From assembly GCF_000224145.3 (NCBI RefSeq), contig NC_020171.2, forward strand, positions 253,051 to 317,050: a stretch of 64,000 nt of DNA, given 5' to 3'. The notes beneath the pieces were generated by a model. It saw only the letters and a program-made list of their open reading frames with translations. It made no database searches and was not told the origin of the DNA. The stretch's first letter is position 1. Every line of letters begins with the position of its first letter. This document shows positions 1 to 11,599 of this stretch, piece after piece. Origin of the DNA: Ciona intestinalis. Its lineage: Eukaryota; Chordata; Ascidiacea; Phlebobranchia; Cionidae. The position numbers and the translations under genes were made by a program.

Positions 1-94
1 CGCTCGGCCCAGTTTTCAGCCAAGCGCCCAGAGTTAAAAAAGGGAAATGCTTGGGCTTGGCTTTTAAGTTCGGGCTCCACTCAGCACATCCCTA
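1..94. mobile_element. Fragment of a GC-rich hAT-like element, one end only
   Basis: The window opens inside an element whose right end reads GCACATCCCTA, the same terminus as the complete element at 38201-39591. The GCTCGGC and GCTTGGC subterminal words are shared too. It ends at 94 and is followed by GTGTTCAT, a plausible 8-bp target duplication inside the SINE that begins right after it. It would lie in an intron of the kelch gene on the minus strand. Confidence 0.7.
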
Positions 95-357
95 GTGTTC
101 ATACACCTCGTGCCAGCTTACGAGTTACCACGTATGTTACTTTGTAAGTGATTATTTTAGGGGATTTTTTTTTAATGTATGGCAGATAATTTGGACAACC
201 TATTAGTGGCCACTGGGTTGGAGCAATTGCCGTTATAGGCATCTTGCCCAACCACACATACACCCACAATGATAGCAGCTACAAGCCTTGAACTCATTTT
301 CTCTAGGTTAAAGGCAGGAGGGCTAAATACTTTGCCACTGCGCCGGACAAAAGTTAT
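95..357 (-). mobile_element. tRNA-derived SINE (SINE-1)
   Basis: Read on the minus strand this has a degenerate tRNA-like head, then the body shared by all SINE-1 copies (words such as CAATTGCTCCAACCCAGTGG, GGGTTGTCCAAATTATC). It is cut at its tail by the hAT end at 1-94. Names such as Cics-1 used for Ciona SINEs may apply, but I cannot check this. Confidence 0.75.
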
Positions 358-476
358 GCATAAATATAAATATGTAGCTAAATAATAATTAATTTTAGTA
401 TTATAAATTCTAATTTAACATTATGCTTAGTTGAGAATTTGAACAATTTGTTTATGTCACATTTAATTAAACTAAC

Positions 477-2279
477 CTTGTCATGTGTTAATTGTAATAA
501 CTTGATGACATAATTTTTTGATAGTTTCTTAACTTGATCACCAGAAACAACTTGTTGATAATTTTCAAGCACAAAGTTGTTGAATTTTTCAGTTAACTTA
601 GGAATGGTGAAACGGTCCGCCAAAGCTTGAATTGTGAAGCAATTTTGTGGCGAGACTGTTGTCAACAAATATTCAATGCAAAGTTTCCTGACAGCTGAAA
701 CAGTTATGATAAGTTTAATCAAAATTTAATATTTAAATCATGTTGTACGTACAAGGCATTTGAAGGAAATCAGATACTGCTAGAAGGTCGCACACATTTT
801 TGGTGTTGATGTTGATTTTTCCTGTGTACATGAAATCAACAAGTTTCTCCACACTTTCCGCATCTACACCATGAACTTCAACAACATCTTTATACTTTTC
901 CACCATCTATAACAATATTGTTTACAACTTGGAAATGATTTATTCATTGACTGCAAAAGTTTCATATAAAGGCAACACAACAGCATCACCCATTAGCTTA
1001 TAACTGGTAAAAAGCAAACACATACTGAGGGTGGTATGCAAAATGTATGATTAGATTAACTTTGATCATTTATAAATTTTCTTGTCGGCATGGCAATAAG
1101 TTAAAGGTATGCGAAGGTATATTTAAAGTTAATTAATGATTTTTGATCAGAGATTATCGCTAAAAACTTATATACTGAAATTGGTTAAGTAGTAGTTTAA
1201 GTGACTGGCAACGTGGCAAATTGATATTTTTCCTAGTTGATAACTTGCTATAAGATCAATAGATTAAACATATTAAGTTCGACCGTTTATAAATAATTTT
1301 GCCCACCTAAACTCACTGCTAAAATTTCCGTACTGTTTATATTAATTACTATTCTTTTAAATGTCTGAAAACACTAAAAATACAATATTGCCTTTGTACC
1401 GGACATTTCACTGCTGTTTTAATAAGATTTGCCTTCTATGTGAATTGCCCTCTTCTTCTTTGTTATTTGCAATGATAGTCACGTATTCAAAGAGTAATTT
1501 TTGCAAGAAAATCATATTCCTGCTTGCAAGCTTTGTTACGCCACACACACAGAAAACATAATCATTAATTAACTGAGAGTCACTAATCATACCTTTTGCA
1601 TACTACCCTTAATGTATAGTTTATTTAATTAATTTTGGTTTAAAAAATAATACACAAAAGTTATAGGCATATAACTTTTGAAAAGACAAGGTACCCATAC
1701 CCATAAATTTTAAAAGATAAAAGTTTATGCGGACATAAACAAGAACATTTTTTCATGTCACATTGTGATTTTTATTTGGAAAATAAACTCGACTGATCAT
1801 TGCATTATCACTACTGTATGTCTGTATAGTGTTTGTTTAAAGCCATTTTTGTAAAAAGGGTATTAAATTATGCATTTATACTGAGTACGCATGGTACACT
1901 GGTTTATTTTCAGGGTATAGATGCATACCTTGCCTACCCATGTTGGGCGCCTATAATAAAAGATTATATATACTCTATTAAAAATAAACAAAAAAATATG
2001 CAAGTTATATTTCTGTAAACAAGAAAGAAACAATATATGCACTTGTACCTCAGTGTTAAACATGGTGTTGAAATATTTCGAATAGCAAGAAAGAACCATC
2101 TTGTTTGCTGGGATGTTTTTCTCTCCAACACGAACGATGATGTCATTAAAACAACCATCTTGTCGTGATTCATTGGCAAATTGAAGAAGATCAGATGAAT
2201 GATCAATATTGTGAGTTTGTTCTTCAACTGAGCATGTTCCATTGATAGAAAATGATGTTTCTGCCGCTGCCATGGCCAT
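477..2279 (-). CDS. BTB-BACK-kelch (KLHL-like) protein, 5' part only (KLHL A)
   Basis: Three minus-strand exons are visible: 2049-2279, 753-906 and 477-694, with phases that join (0, 1, 0). Exon 1 starts MAMAAAETSFS and carries the first half of a BTB domain (DLLQFANESRQDGCFNDIIVR, then NKMVLSCYSKYFNTMF). Exon 2 completes the BTB (VDFMYTGKININTKNV). Exon 3 carries the start of BACK (SPQNCFTIQALADRF). The rest of BACK and all kelch repeats would lie left of base 1. The segment 1-476 holds only repeats and intron. KLHL proteins usually act as Cullin-3 ubiquitin ligase adaptors. It is a head-to-head paralogue of the gene at 7011-11232, with the same three splice positions and most residues conserved. 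I cannot tell whether the part outside the window is intact. Confidence 0.85.
1665..1905 (-). repeat. Unclassified dispersed repeat, copy 1
   Basis: The reverse complement of this stretch matches 25915-26115 (shared words GTGACATGAAAAAATGTTC, CAGTAGTGATA, GCATAAACTTTTATCTTT). It lies in intron 1 of KLHL A. I do not recognise the family. Confidence 0.55.
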
Positions 2280-2367
2280 TTTAACGTTTGTTTACAGCTA
2301 TGAATTAAAAATCAATCTTCTATTTACCTATTTTTAGTGCTTTTGATAAAATTTAATTTATTAACAT

Positions 2368-2836
2368 CAGTGGTTCCCAAACTGTGGTACGCGAAGGTCT
2401 CCCAGGTGGTACGCGAGCTACTTATTAAGTTTTAGGTGCGTACGAAGTATTCTTTACAAACATATCTATACTTTAGTTTTGCGCACATGTGAAAATGCAT
2501 TTTAAGCACCTGCAGGATAAATATCCAAGGAGACAATCGATATTATGACGCAAATAATCGCCGTGTGAATTGCTATTATGTCGTAAATAATTGCCAGGAC
2601 AAACAATCGCAATTATGATGCAATAAATCCATGTGTAAATCCTTACTATTTCGTAATAAACATGCTGCTTGGCTGAGAAAACAAAGTAAATATACAGCAG
2701 TGCTACTTTTGGAACATATTTAGGTTGTTTATTACCGCCTGTTGCCCTGTAATAGGCAAGTTACAATGAAGGTGCTACGAGAACGCTACATAAACCAAAA
2801 AATTGTACGCGAGTTAATATAGTTTGGGAACCTCTG
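2368..2836. mobile_element. Non-autonomous hAT element (469 bp) with 8-bp target duplication
   Basis: The ends are inverted: CAGTGGTTCCCAAACTGTGG on the left, and the complement of CAGAGGTTCCCAAACTATAT on the right. The flanks are ATTAACAT (2360-2367) and AATAACAT (2837-2844), an 8-bp duplication with one mismatch, as expected for hAT. No transposase reading frame is present. Confidence 0.85.
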
Positions 2837-3533
2837 AATAACATGAACAATATGTGGCTTTCTTGGTTTAATGAAAGTAAATAAATAAAACTAAGTATTG
2901 TCTTCTATTGTTTATGAACGATACACAATGGATGGTATTTTGTTTTACACATGATGTGTAGAACAAAAAAATTCATTAATTTACACTGTCTCTATACTGT
3001 AAAAGCATTTTTGTGGAAAATACTTTCTTATTTTAATTCTTGATTTAGTTTTTTTAAGTCATATTTTAACGCTAAACAACTATGCGAAACAAGATGGCAT
3101 CCATTTTTGACCGAAACCTTACTTGCTTATATTTATATTCTTTCTACGCGATTAGTTCATAACTTACCAAAAATAACCTAGCCAACACCATGTTATATTA
3201 ACTACAAGAAATAAAAGTAAAAACAAAATAACAGAGTATGAAAATTTTCAACAAGAATTAGCATATAAAGATTTCTTATTTCTCCTGTGGTTGTATATGG
3301 TATTTTATTTTAGTATAAAACAATGTAACGTATTTATTTGGTAAAAAATGTAACTTGCCACTCGAGGATCAAGCAAGTAACATTCATTCAAACATTAGTC
3401 AGCAGCACTGAACAAATGCGTCTTAATGCAAAAATCAAAAGTTTGTACAGTCGATTACGATTCACAAGTTATACTTAACAACATATTATCATGTGTCTTC
3501 ATACAGTTTGTGCCATAATCTATAATCAATAGC

Positions 3534-5510
3534 AGGGGTTCCCAAACTTATAAAATCGCGCGCCAATATGTGAAATCATAATTATGTGACGGGCCGTCAG
3601 GAAATAAGTTTTTTCTCGCTACATTTGCGACGCGACTGGTATATTTTTCAAGATATAAAGTATATAATACTGTACTTAATATTCTTTCACCGATTATTAC
3701 TGTTTATATCAGCCGTTCATCATGACCATTACTGGTCCCCATCGAAATACGATTTGTGCTTTCTTTGGGGAATTTCCCTAAACATATCGTCCCTTCAGTA
3801 AAATTCTTTCCATGCTTGCTTAACGATTCAGAACAGCGTTGTTGTAGACTTAGGAAAAAGGACACCGGAAATTGAAACGCGTTAGCTCGTACAACTTAAG
3901 TTGCAGAGCACGCCTTCCAAGTTAATGCGCTTGCTTCACAACGTGGTGAACATTTTAATCTTAAGTTTTACGCAGTATAGTTATTAGGTTTAGTTACAGT
4001 CCAAGATAAATATTGTTAGTTGTAACTTTTGTTGTTGTAGCGGTGTAGGTAGGCCGTTTACACTGTACACTACACAAATAAATAAGTCATGTCTTTATTT
4101 AAAAGTCATTTGTTTAGAATTAAGCAACCACTCTAGTACTTATAGTATATATTGCTGTTGGTCTTTACTAAAGACTCTTTAAGCAAAGTTTCTACCTTTC
4201 TCATAGCTGCGTGCAGGCATGTAAAAAATAAAAATCCGGCCGATACCGGTTTGCATTTATATTTTTTCCGGCAGTTTTCCCGGCGCGTGTGTTCTGACGT
4301 CAAATTTTGCCTCTCTATCTAGCCCCGCGTTCGTGCGCCGCTTTCACCATGTACGAGGCTTTTGGATATAAGCCAACCATTTCTCCCGCGGTACTTCGTA
4401 GCGTAAGAATTTAATTAAAAACGTGTCAATCATGTTTCGTCTTTTTCCGATCAAAGTCTGATTGCCGCGACGATTTTCACGTGTAANNNNNNNNNNNNNN
4501 NNNNNNNNNNNNNNNNNNNNNNNNNNNNNNNNNNNNNNNNNNNNNNNNNNNNNNNNNNNNNNNNNNNNNNNNNNNNNNNNNNNNNNNNNNNNNNNNNNNN
4601 NNNNNNNNNNNNNNNNNNNNNNNNNNNNNNNNNNNNNNNNNNNNNNNNNNNNNNNNNNNNNNNNNNNNNNNNNNNNNNNNNNNNNNNNNNNNNNNNNNNN
4701 NNNNNNNNNNNNNNNNNNNNNNNNNNNNNNNNNNNNNNNNNNNTTTTCTTTGTAATAATAATTACCGGAAATTTAATAGTGCTTTAAGATAGTTTGTGTT
4801 TTATATTCGGTAACACGAGTTGAATATTTGTTCGTATTGTTACGTATTACATTAGTCAAAATCCCTATTATGGCGCAATCAAATACCGCAAGTTCCATAC
4901 GACATAGCTAGTAATGTTACGTCACAATTGCCATTGTCTCCACATAAATGCCGGATTTATGATAATATAAAGCTGTTTGTTACGTCAGAACTGCACGAAT
5001 AGGTAACTTACGCATACGTTAACACGAAACAAAATGTTACGCAGCCGGCGAAGTAAATAAATTCCGGATTTCCACGCCGGCCGTTTTTTGCCGGCAGTTT
5101 TTAAAAATTCCGGCCGATGCCGGCGGCATCGAAAATAGGCACTTTTTACACCGCTGGCTGCGTGTAAAATAAATGTAATTTGCCTATTAATCGGGGCAAC
5201 TGGCAGTAATATACAACCTAAATATGTTCCAGAAATATAACTGCTTTGTATTTACGATGTTTTCCTCAACCAAGCAGCATGTTTATTACGAAGTAGTGAG
5301 AATTTACACGTCACAATACCAATTGTCTGGCCTGGTAATTGATTACGACACAATAGCAATTCACATGTTAATAATTTGCGTCATAATACCAATCTTTCCT
5401 TTGATTATTTTACCTGCAGTTGCTTGAAAACAGGTTAAATATTTGCTTTTTCACGCATGCGATCAACTATAGTATTAACGTTTGCAATAAATACTTCTTA
5501 CGCTCGTAAA
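3534..5510. mobile_element. Older hAT element, interrupted by a younger one
   Basis: It starts with CAGGGGTTCCCAAACTT, a close match to the terminus at 2368. The stretch 5165-5510 matches the reverse complement of 2440-2770 (AACCTAAATATGTTCCA, CCAAGCAGCATGTTTATTACG). The homology is broken exactly at the insertion of 4214-5156. The far end is eroded, so the right boundary is approximate, and linking the 3534 end to this copy is an inference. Confidence 0.55.
4214..5156. mobile_element. Young hAT-like element with perfect 8-bp target duplication
   Basis: The termini are CAGGCATGTAAAAAATAAAA on the left, and the complement of CAGCGGTGTAAAAAGTGCC on the right. GC-rich CCGGCCGATnCCGG words sit just inside both ends. 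GCTGCGTG flanks it on both sides (4206-4213 and 5157-5164). Bases 4487-4743 are N, so internal coding capacity cannot be judged. It sits inside an older hAT copy. Confidence 0.88.
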
Positions 5511-5744
5511 TGCAACGTATTGTGCTCTTGCTTTAGTGATTAGAATAAGACCGCTAGACAGCTTTAGCGTTAGAAATGGGTATGGCACGTACCCTATAAA
5601 TATTTTGAGGTATGCGCCGCATACCGGCATACCTAGGATCGGCGCCCATGATCGTGTAACAACGCATTATCACTATCAACGCAAAAGTGAAATAAAATAA
5701 CCAATCGGTTTGCGTCATACTTTAGCCTCATATTTACCATGTTT

Positions 5745-5880
5745 TTTATTGCTGGGTAGACTGTTTGTTACGTAATAGTAGTGGATTCATTGCATTATAA
5801 TAGCAATTGTTTTACCTGGCAATTGATTGCGACATAATAGCAATTCACACGTTGATTGTTTGCGTCATAATAGGCATTTA
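5745..5880. mobile_element. Fragment of the 2368-type hAT family
   Basis: Words such as GACTGTTTGTTACGTAATAG, CCTGGCAATTGATTGCGACA and GTTTGCGTCATAATA match the inner part of 2368-2836 in reverse complement and 5280-5390 directly. Neither end is preserved. Immediately after it, TTTAGCATGTAGGAGGTT occurs twice at about 5890-5940. Confidence 0.55.
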
Positions 5881-5964
5881 CACCTTCATCCTTTAGCATG
5901 TAGGAGGTTCATCATTTAGCTTTTAGCATGTAGGAGGTTTCAAAACAGATTAAATGTTTGCGTT

Positions 5965-6615
5965 TTTAAGTAAACCTTTACGTGCGTCCTAGTTTAACCT
6001 TCCTGTGCGTCGTATTTTAGTCTCACGTGGGTCAGAATTTAGCCTTCATGTGTGTCGTAGTTTAGCCTTCACGTGCATCATGTTTTAGGCTTAGTCTTCT
6101 GTTAACGTGCCTCGTCTTTAGCCTTCACGTGAGTCATAGTTTAACCTTCATGTGTTTCAGAGATTAGCCTTCACGTGCGTCGTATTCTAGGCGCCACGTG
6201 TTTCGTAGTTTAGCCTTTACGTGTGTTATAGTTCAGTCTTCACGTGGGTCAGAATTTAGCCTTCACGTGCGTCGCAGTTTACCCTTTCATGTTTTAGAAT
6301 TTAGCCTTTACGTGCATCGTAGTTTAGCCTTAACATGAGTCAGAATTTAGCCTCCATGTGCATCGTAGTTTGGCCATTTCGTGTGTCGTAGTTTAGCCTT
6401 CACGTTAGTCGAAGTTTAGCCTTCACGTGCGTTGTAGTTTAACCTTTACGTGTGTTGTAGTTTAGCCTTCAGAAACGCCGTACTTTAGCCTTAACACACA
6501 TCGTAGTTTAGCCATCTCGTGCCTCGTTGTTTAGCCTTTACGTGTGTCTTAGTTTGGCTTTCATGTACGTCAAAGTATAACCTTTACCTGTGTTGTATTT
6601 TAGCCTTAACGTTCT
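5965..6615. repeat. 23-bp minisatellite, about 28 units, many with CACGTG
   Basis: The unit contains GCCTTCACGTGCGTCGTAG followed by TTTA, with period 23 and heavy divergence between units. At least eight units keep a perfect CACGTG palindrome. Others have TACGTG or CATGTG. The array ends about 400 bp upstream of the KLHL B start codon. Confidence 0.85.
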
Positions 6616-7010
6616 CCCCAGTTAAGCGCACACTGACATTTTTTTAGCCCCTCCTAAGATTGGTTTACAACATGAAAAAAACGAAGCTTATGAATGTGTG
6701 TGTAATTGGAAGTAGTGGCACTAGTGTTTACTCTTGTTTCAACGTACACCAATTTATTCTTCTATAATTTTACTTAAACAATTTGTTACATGTCTGATAC
6801 AAATTTATTAAAACTGTGTTATAATCTGTATGTTTTGCACTGGTCAATTATGTCTTTTTTTGTCAACCATTGAACCATTAGCCACTGATTGCACATTTAA
6901 GTGAGTCTTCATAGCTTTACATGTTCTTATTTAATTAATGAAATCTTTTCCACTAAGGCAAAGAAAAAGTAATTTTTCTCTGAAAATCATAGCTGTAAAC
7001 AGACACTAAA

Positions 7011-10000
7011 ATGGCCCTGGTAGACAAGTCAATTTCGTTTAATGGAACATGTTCAGTTGAAGAAAAAAATCACTTTGTTAATCATTCATATAACCTTCTT
7101 AAATTTGCCAATGAAGCAAGACAAGATGGTCGTTTTAATGACATCACCATTCATTTTGAAAAGAAACTTATCAGAGCAAACAAGATGGTTCTTTCTTGCT
7201 ATTCTGAATATTTTAACGCCATGTTTAACACTGAGGTACAAGTGTATATATTGTTTGATTTGTTTTTGTCCTGTTTACAGAATGTTATTGTGTTGCCATT
7301 GTGTAAAGCTTGTATAAAACACAGTGTCTTGTTTTTCAGTTGGACGAAAAGTATAAAGATGATGTTGAAGTTCATGGTGTAGAACCAGAAAGTTTTGAGA
7401 AACTTGTTGATTTCATGTACACAGGAAAAATCAACATCAACACCAACAATGTGTGTGAACTTCTTGCAGTTTGTGATTACCTGCAAGTATTAGGTGAGTC
7501 AATATTTTTAATATTGTATCGAAAATTATTAGATGTAAAGTTAGTTTACAACACTTATGTTTTTTAGCTGTCAAAGAACTTTGCATTAGGTATTTGTCGA
7601 AAATGATGTCTCCACAAAATTGCATCACAATTCAAGTATTGGCCGACCGTTTCACCATTCCACAAATAACTGAGCAATTCAACAAATGTTTTGTTACAAA
7701 TTATCAACAAGTTGTTTCTAGTAAACATTTCAAGAAACTTTCAAAAGATGATGTCATCAAGTTACTACAGTCAACACATGGCAAGGTAAATTTAAATAAA
7801 ATGTTTTGTGCTAATTAGGGGATGTGTTACCTGATACTGATTTTGTCTAGGTTTGGTTTGTAAAGTCTTAGCTCAACATAATAGTAAACAACCAAATGCT
7901 TATTACTAAAACTAAGAGGTGATCGTTTAACGCTAAATATTTTAGATCATTCTATTTTCTCGTCCCATTTAGTAGTAAATAAAGAACATACGCAGAATTC
8001 TAAAAGCCTATCTTCGTGACTTCCATAGACCGTTGTTAATTGTTTAAAACACAATCAGGATATTTGGATATCATGTGCTATAGGTGTCCCATCTTTCCCC
8101 ACCCTACTATACATTAAAATATTTCTTAGGTTTCTTCAGACTTGCTTTATAAAGCTGTTATGAACTGGGTGAAGCTTGATCTGGCTTCAAATGAAAATTA
8201 TTTGAGTGAAATCATCAAATTCGTCGATTTTTATCAAATGTCTCCAAAGATGCTTCAAAATGAGGTTTCTGTTGAGGTAAATGTTCATACTATATTCAGT
8301 AATGACAATCAAATCTAATATAAAGTTGTTAATTAGCCTCTCATAAGAAAACTTGGTGATTTGAGTTATCCGTTATTTGATGCTGTGCTGCAACAATCAA
8401 AGAACACAGGTACAGTAAATGTTGTTTTTTTTAATTTATCATGACTTGCGAAACTGAATTATATTAAGTAAAACTAAAATGGGTAATTTTTATGGCACAG
8501 TTAATAAAATTCATTACAGTGAACATTCTTTAAAGTTTTTTCAACTGCTTTTAATATTTTTTAATTTTATTAATTCCATAAACACGGTTTTATTATTTAG
8601 AGAAATCTCTCATATCACTTAGTGGAACAAATATTCTAACCAAAGTAACAAAGTTTGATTTACGAACAAAACAATGGAGTCAACTTCCGGTAAGCCGAGT
8701 GCAATTTTTTTACAATACTGAAATTACACAAACAATTCTTCATATAGTACGAGCAATAAGGCTTTATAGAATAATTACGTAGGCAGTTTATTTTGTGCGC
8801 TGCGTTTTATATAATTAGGCTAATATTGACTTTTAAAGAAAGCGTTTTAATATTTTTTGTTTATACTTGCACTTCACATTTTTTTATTTGCAATTCATAT
8901 ATTTCTTATTCTCAGTATGAGATACAGAACAAATGTTTCACATGATTTGTAGGATTTACCAGTTGGTCAAGATAAAGCAGCGGCCGTTGTCATCGATGAT
9001 GTTCTGTATTATCTTGGGGGAGATGCAATGAGGAATGGTAGATGCACAACTAACATTGTTCATCGATTAAAATTAAAAGGAAAAATTTTAAAATGGGAGA
9101 AGGTAGCTCCAATGAATGTTAAGCGATGGGGATTTGGTGCTGCTGTTTTAAATGGTGAGTTTACATAAATATATTGACCTCTAGTACAAATAATAACTCA
9201 TAATCTTGGAAGTTTTAAATTAAACATATATTTTCATTCTGGATCTTTAATATCCTGCGCTTAGGAATTTGATCATTTTGGTACTTAATAAATTAAAAGA
9301 AAACCTGGTAATTTTTATGTCCCACTATGGACAATATATAAAAACATGGTATCATATGGTTATTACCGCATATAATAATATGATATAAATTTAAGAAAGC
9401 AATAATATATATTTATGGCTAAACAACAGAGAAAGGGGATTATTAAATAATATTTATCGTTTATAATCTGAAGCAGTTCATCATTTAGCCTGTCTTTTAA
9501 TTTTCTGTTTCTAACAAAGGTACTATCTTTGTATTTGGTGGAGCTGACGATCGGCTTGCAAAAGTTCTATCGGGAGAATATTATGTTGTTTCACTCAATA
9601 AATGGATTAAACTTAAACCAATGAAGATTGCCAGACATGGCCATTCTATTGTTGCACACAATGGTTAGTTGTAATGAATTTTGTTGTTTCAAATTGTTTA
9701 TCCAACTTTTATATTAAACAGGTCATTTGTATTCACTTGGTGGACACAGTGGTAAACAAATTACATCTTCAGTAGAACGATATGATCCATTATTAGATGA
9801 GTGGAAAGATGTTGCTCCAATGCAAACACGACGTGGTTGGTTTGCTGCTGTAGTGCTTAACAATGCTATTTATGCTATTGGTAAGCATTTTTCAGTTCTA
9901 AATAATATTTAGATTTGATGATTTTTAAACATTTCTGCTCAAACTTAATGAATGCATGAATGTAACTTACTTTATCCTCGCGTGACCGGAAAATGACAGT

Positions 10001-11232
10001 CGTTATCAGAAGAGTTTAACATCTCGTACCAGCTTACGCGTTACCATGTATGTTACTTTGTGGATAATTACTATTTTTTTTTTTTTTTCTTTTTTTTTAT
10101 GTATGGCTGATAATTGGTACAACCCATTAGTGACCACTGGCTTGGAGCAATTGCCGTTAAGTGTCTTGCCCAAGGACACATACGACCACAATAGTTACCT
10201 CTGGGTTACAGGCAGGCGCGCTAGCCAATATGCCATTTAGGTTATTAAATTGATCCTATTTATGATAGTTATTACTTATTAGTTACTGATATATAGGAAG
10301 AAGGCAGAATTAGAAAAAGGGGTAGAATAATTTAAATCAAGAATATTTTATATGTTTTTTCTTTCGGTTACTTGAAATACTCGCATGCAGTTCTGTGAAA
10401 ACATCAACTACACTATTGAAACTAGAGCTGTCTGAAAAACAAAAGTCAAAAATATACTCTACACATCAAGTGTACTGAATTAAAATTACCATATTTAGTG
10501 CTTTTTACCCATTTTTCTTTATTTATACACACGTCATGTTAGGGTTAACCGGTCTAAGTTGCAATTTACCTGCAAGGGAGGCTGATGACATTACCCTACT
10601 TATTATAGTTGGACTTTAAGTTGCGATGAAAAAAAACTAGTTTTGGATTTCCTTTTTGTTTGTCAAGGGTGCGTTTGATAATTTGATTGTTGTCCAGGGG
10701 GTGTGCTATTAAGTTTAGGAACACATTGGTCTAAATAATTTTTTTAGCGTACGTGCACATTACTTAAAGCTGCTCTCGTTTTGATAATGTTTTCTATATC
10801 TGAACAATACTAACAACAGTTTATGTAAAAAAAAGATAAATATTTCAGGGTTATTTATATTTACACCTACTGATTTTTAGGTGGTTATGATGGAAATGAA
10901 AGTCTTTCATCTGTTGAGAAATACAATCTTAATAATGACACATGGGTTTATGCGAAGGATATGAAAATAGAAAAAAATCGTCATTCAGCTTGTGTTGCAC
11001 AAAACAAGATTTATGTAGTAGGAGGGTAAATACTTAAAATATAATTTATTTATGATTACTTGAAAATGATGTATTTATGTTTGATTTTTTTGTTTTAAAT
11101 GTTTATTGTAGTGTGAATTCTAATGGCAAAGTTGTGAAATCAATTGAATATTACGATGATCAAACTGACAAGTGGAGTGTTGTTGGTGAAACTGAAGTTG
11201 AATTATACAACCATTCTCTGGTTGCTGTTTAA
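7011..11232 (+). CDS. BTB-BACK-kelch (KLHL-like) protein, complete (KLHL B)
   Basis: Eleven exons close in frame to 558 residues: 7011-7235, 7340-7493, 7568-7785, 8130-8276, 8337-8409, 8601-8689, 8953-9154, 9520-9663, 9722-9880, 10881-11025, 11112-11232. The BTB domain covers about residues 25-125 (ARQDGRFNDITIHF, NKMVLSCYSEYFNAMFN, DFMYTGKINI). BACK covers about 130-250 (NCITIQVLADRFTIP, then AVMNWVKLDL). Five kelch blades follow, with the usual GG pairs (YYLGGDAM, FVFGGADD, YSLGGHSG, YAIGGYDG, YVVGGVNS) and downstream W residues. Family members recruit substrates to Cullin-3 ligases; which substrate cannot be told. The start is chosen because it matches the paralogue on the other strand. 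Introns 3 and 9 carry a MITE and a SINE. I cannot assign a specific vertebrate KLHL orthologue. Confidence 0.93.
7945..8112. mobile_element. TA-flanked MITE (MITE-1), left end eroded
   Basis: It has the MITE-1 body (TCTCGTCCCATTTAGTAGTAA, then GACCGTTGTTAATTGTTTAA) and the right terminus GTGTCCCATCTTTCCCCACC followed by CTACTATA. It lies in intron 3 of KLHL B, 17 bp before exon 4. Confidence 0.75.
9935..10240 (-). mobile_element. tRNA-derived SINE (SINE-1) in KLHL B intron
   Basis: Nearly full-length copy in the 1-kb intron before exon 10, reverse orientation. GAATGCATGAATGTAACTTA marks the CATT-type tail. The body words TGTATGGCTGATAATT and CTTGGAGCAATTGCCGTTAA are intact. Confidence 0.8.
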
Positions 11233-11324
11233 ACAGCAAAGAGGTAAAATACCATTTGCATTCATAAGTCATATTTACTGTTACACTTTTACAACCTAAG
11301 TTGTAGCTTTGATTTTGCTATTTG

Positions 11325-11592
11325 GATGAATGAATGTACCTTATTTTATTCTGTTGTGGCCAGAAAACGACAGTCGTTAAACGTTGCTGTTCTGTTTCAT
11401 ACACCCCGTGCCTGCTTATAAGTTACTGATCATGGTACTTCGTAGGTGACTAATTTTTGGGAGATTTTTTTCATTTGTTGGCCGATAGTTTGGACAACCC
11501 AAGGACAAATACACCCTCGATGGTAACAGTGGACTTAAACCCATTACCTCTAGGTTTGAGACCGGTGGCTAAACCTACGGTGCCGGACTTTT
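11325..11592 (-). mobile_element. tRNA-derived SINE (SINE-1)
   Basis: Reverse-oriented copy about 90 bp after the KLHL B stop. It has the GAATGAATGTACC tail and ACTTAAACCCATTACCTCTA near the tRNA-like head. The middle has lost the CACTGGGTTGGAGCAATT stretch. Confidence 0.7.
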
Positions 11593-11599
11593 ATGCATT

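Larger units (their letters stand above)
2280..7010. other. Gene-free head-to-head intergenic region between the two kelch genes
   Basis: No exon is supported here. The block holds a 469-bp hAT MITE, an older hAT element interrupted by a younger one, a third relative at about 5745-5880, and a minisatellite. Both kelch promoters must lie in it. The sequence just before both ATGs is conserved (CATAGCTGTAAACA followed within about 12 bases by AAAATGGCC), which supports both start codons. Confidence 0.7.

Noticed and set aside
1665-1945. Possible hAT end near GCATACCTTGCCTACCCATG, also near 59660
   Set aside because: Similar words occur at about 5580 and 59670, but no inverted partner or target duplication could be found, so only a generic dispersed repeat is claimed.
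4462-4755. Open frame through the N run
   Set aside because: It consists almost wholly of unknown bases inside a hAT element.
5965-6615. Possible CRISPR-like array from regular spacing
   Set aside because: The units are head-to-tail with no unique spacers, in an animal genome. It is a minisatellite.
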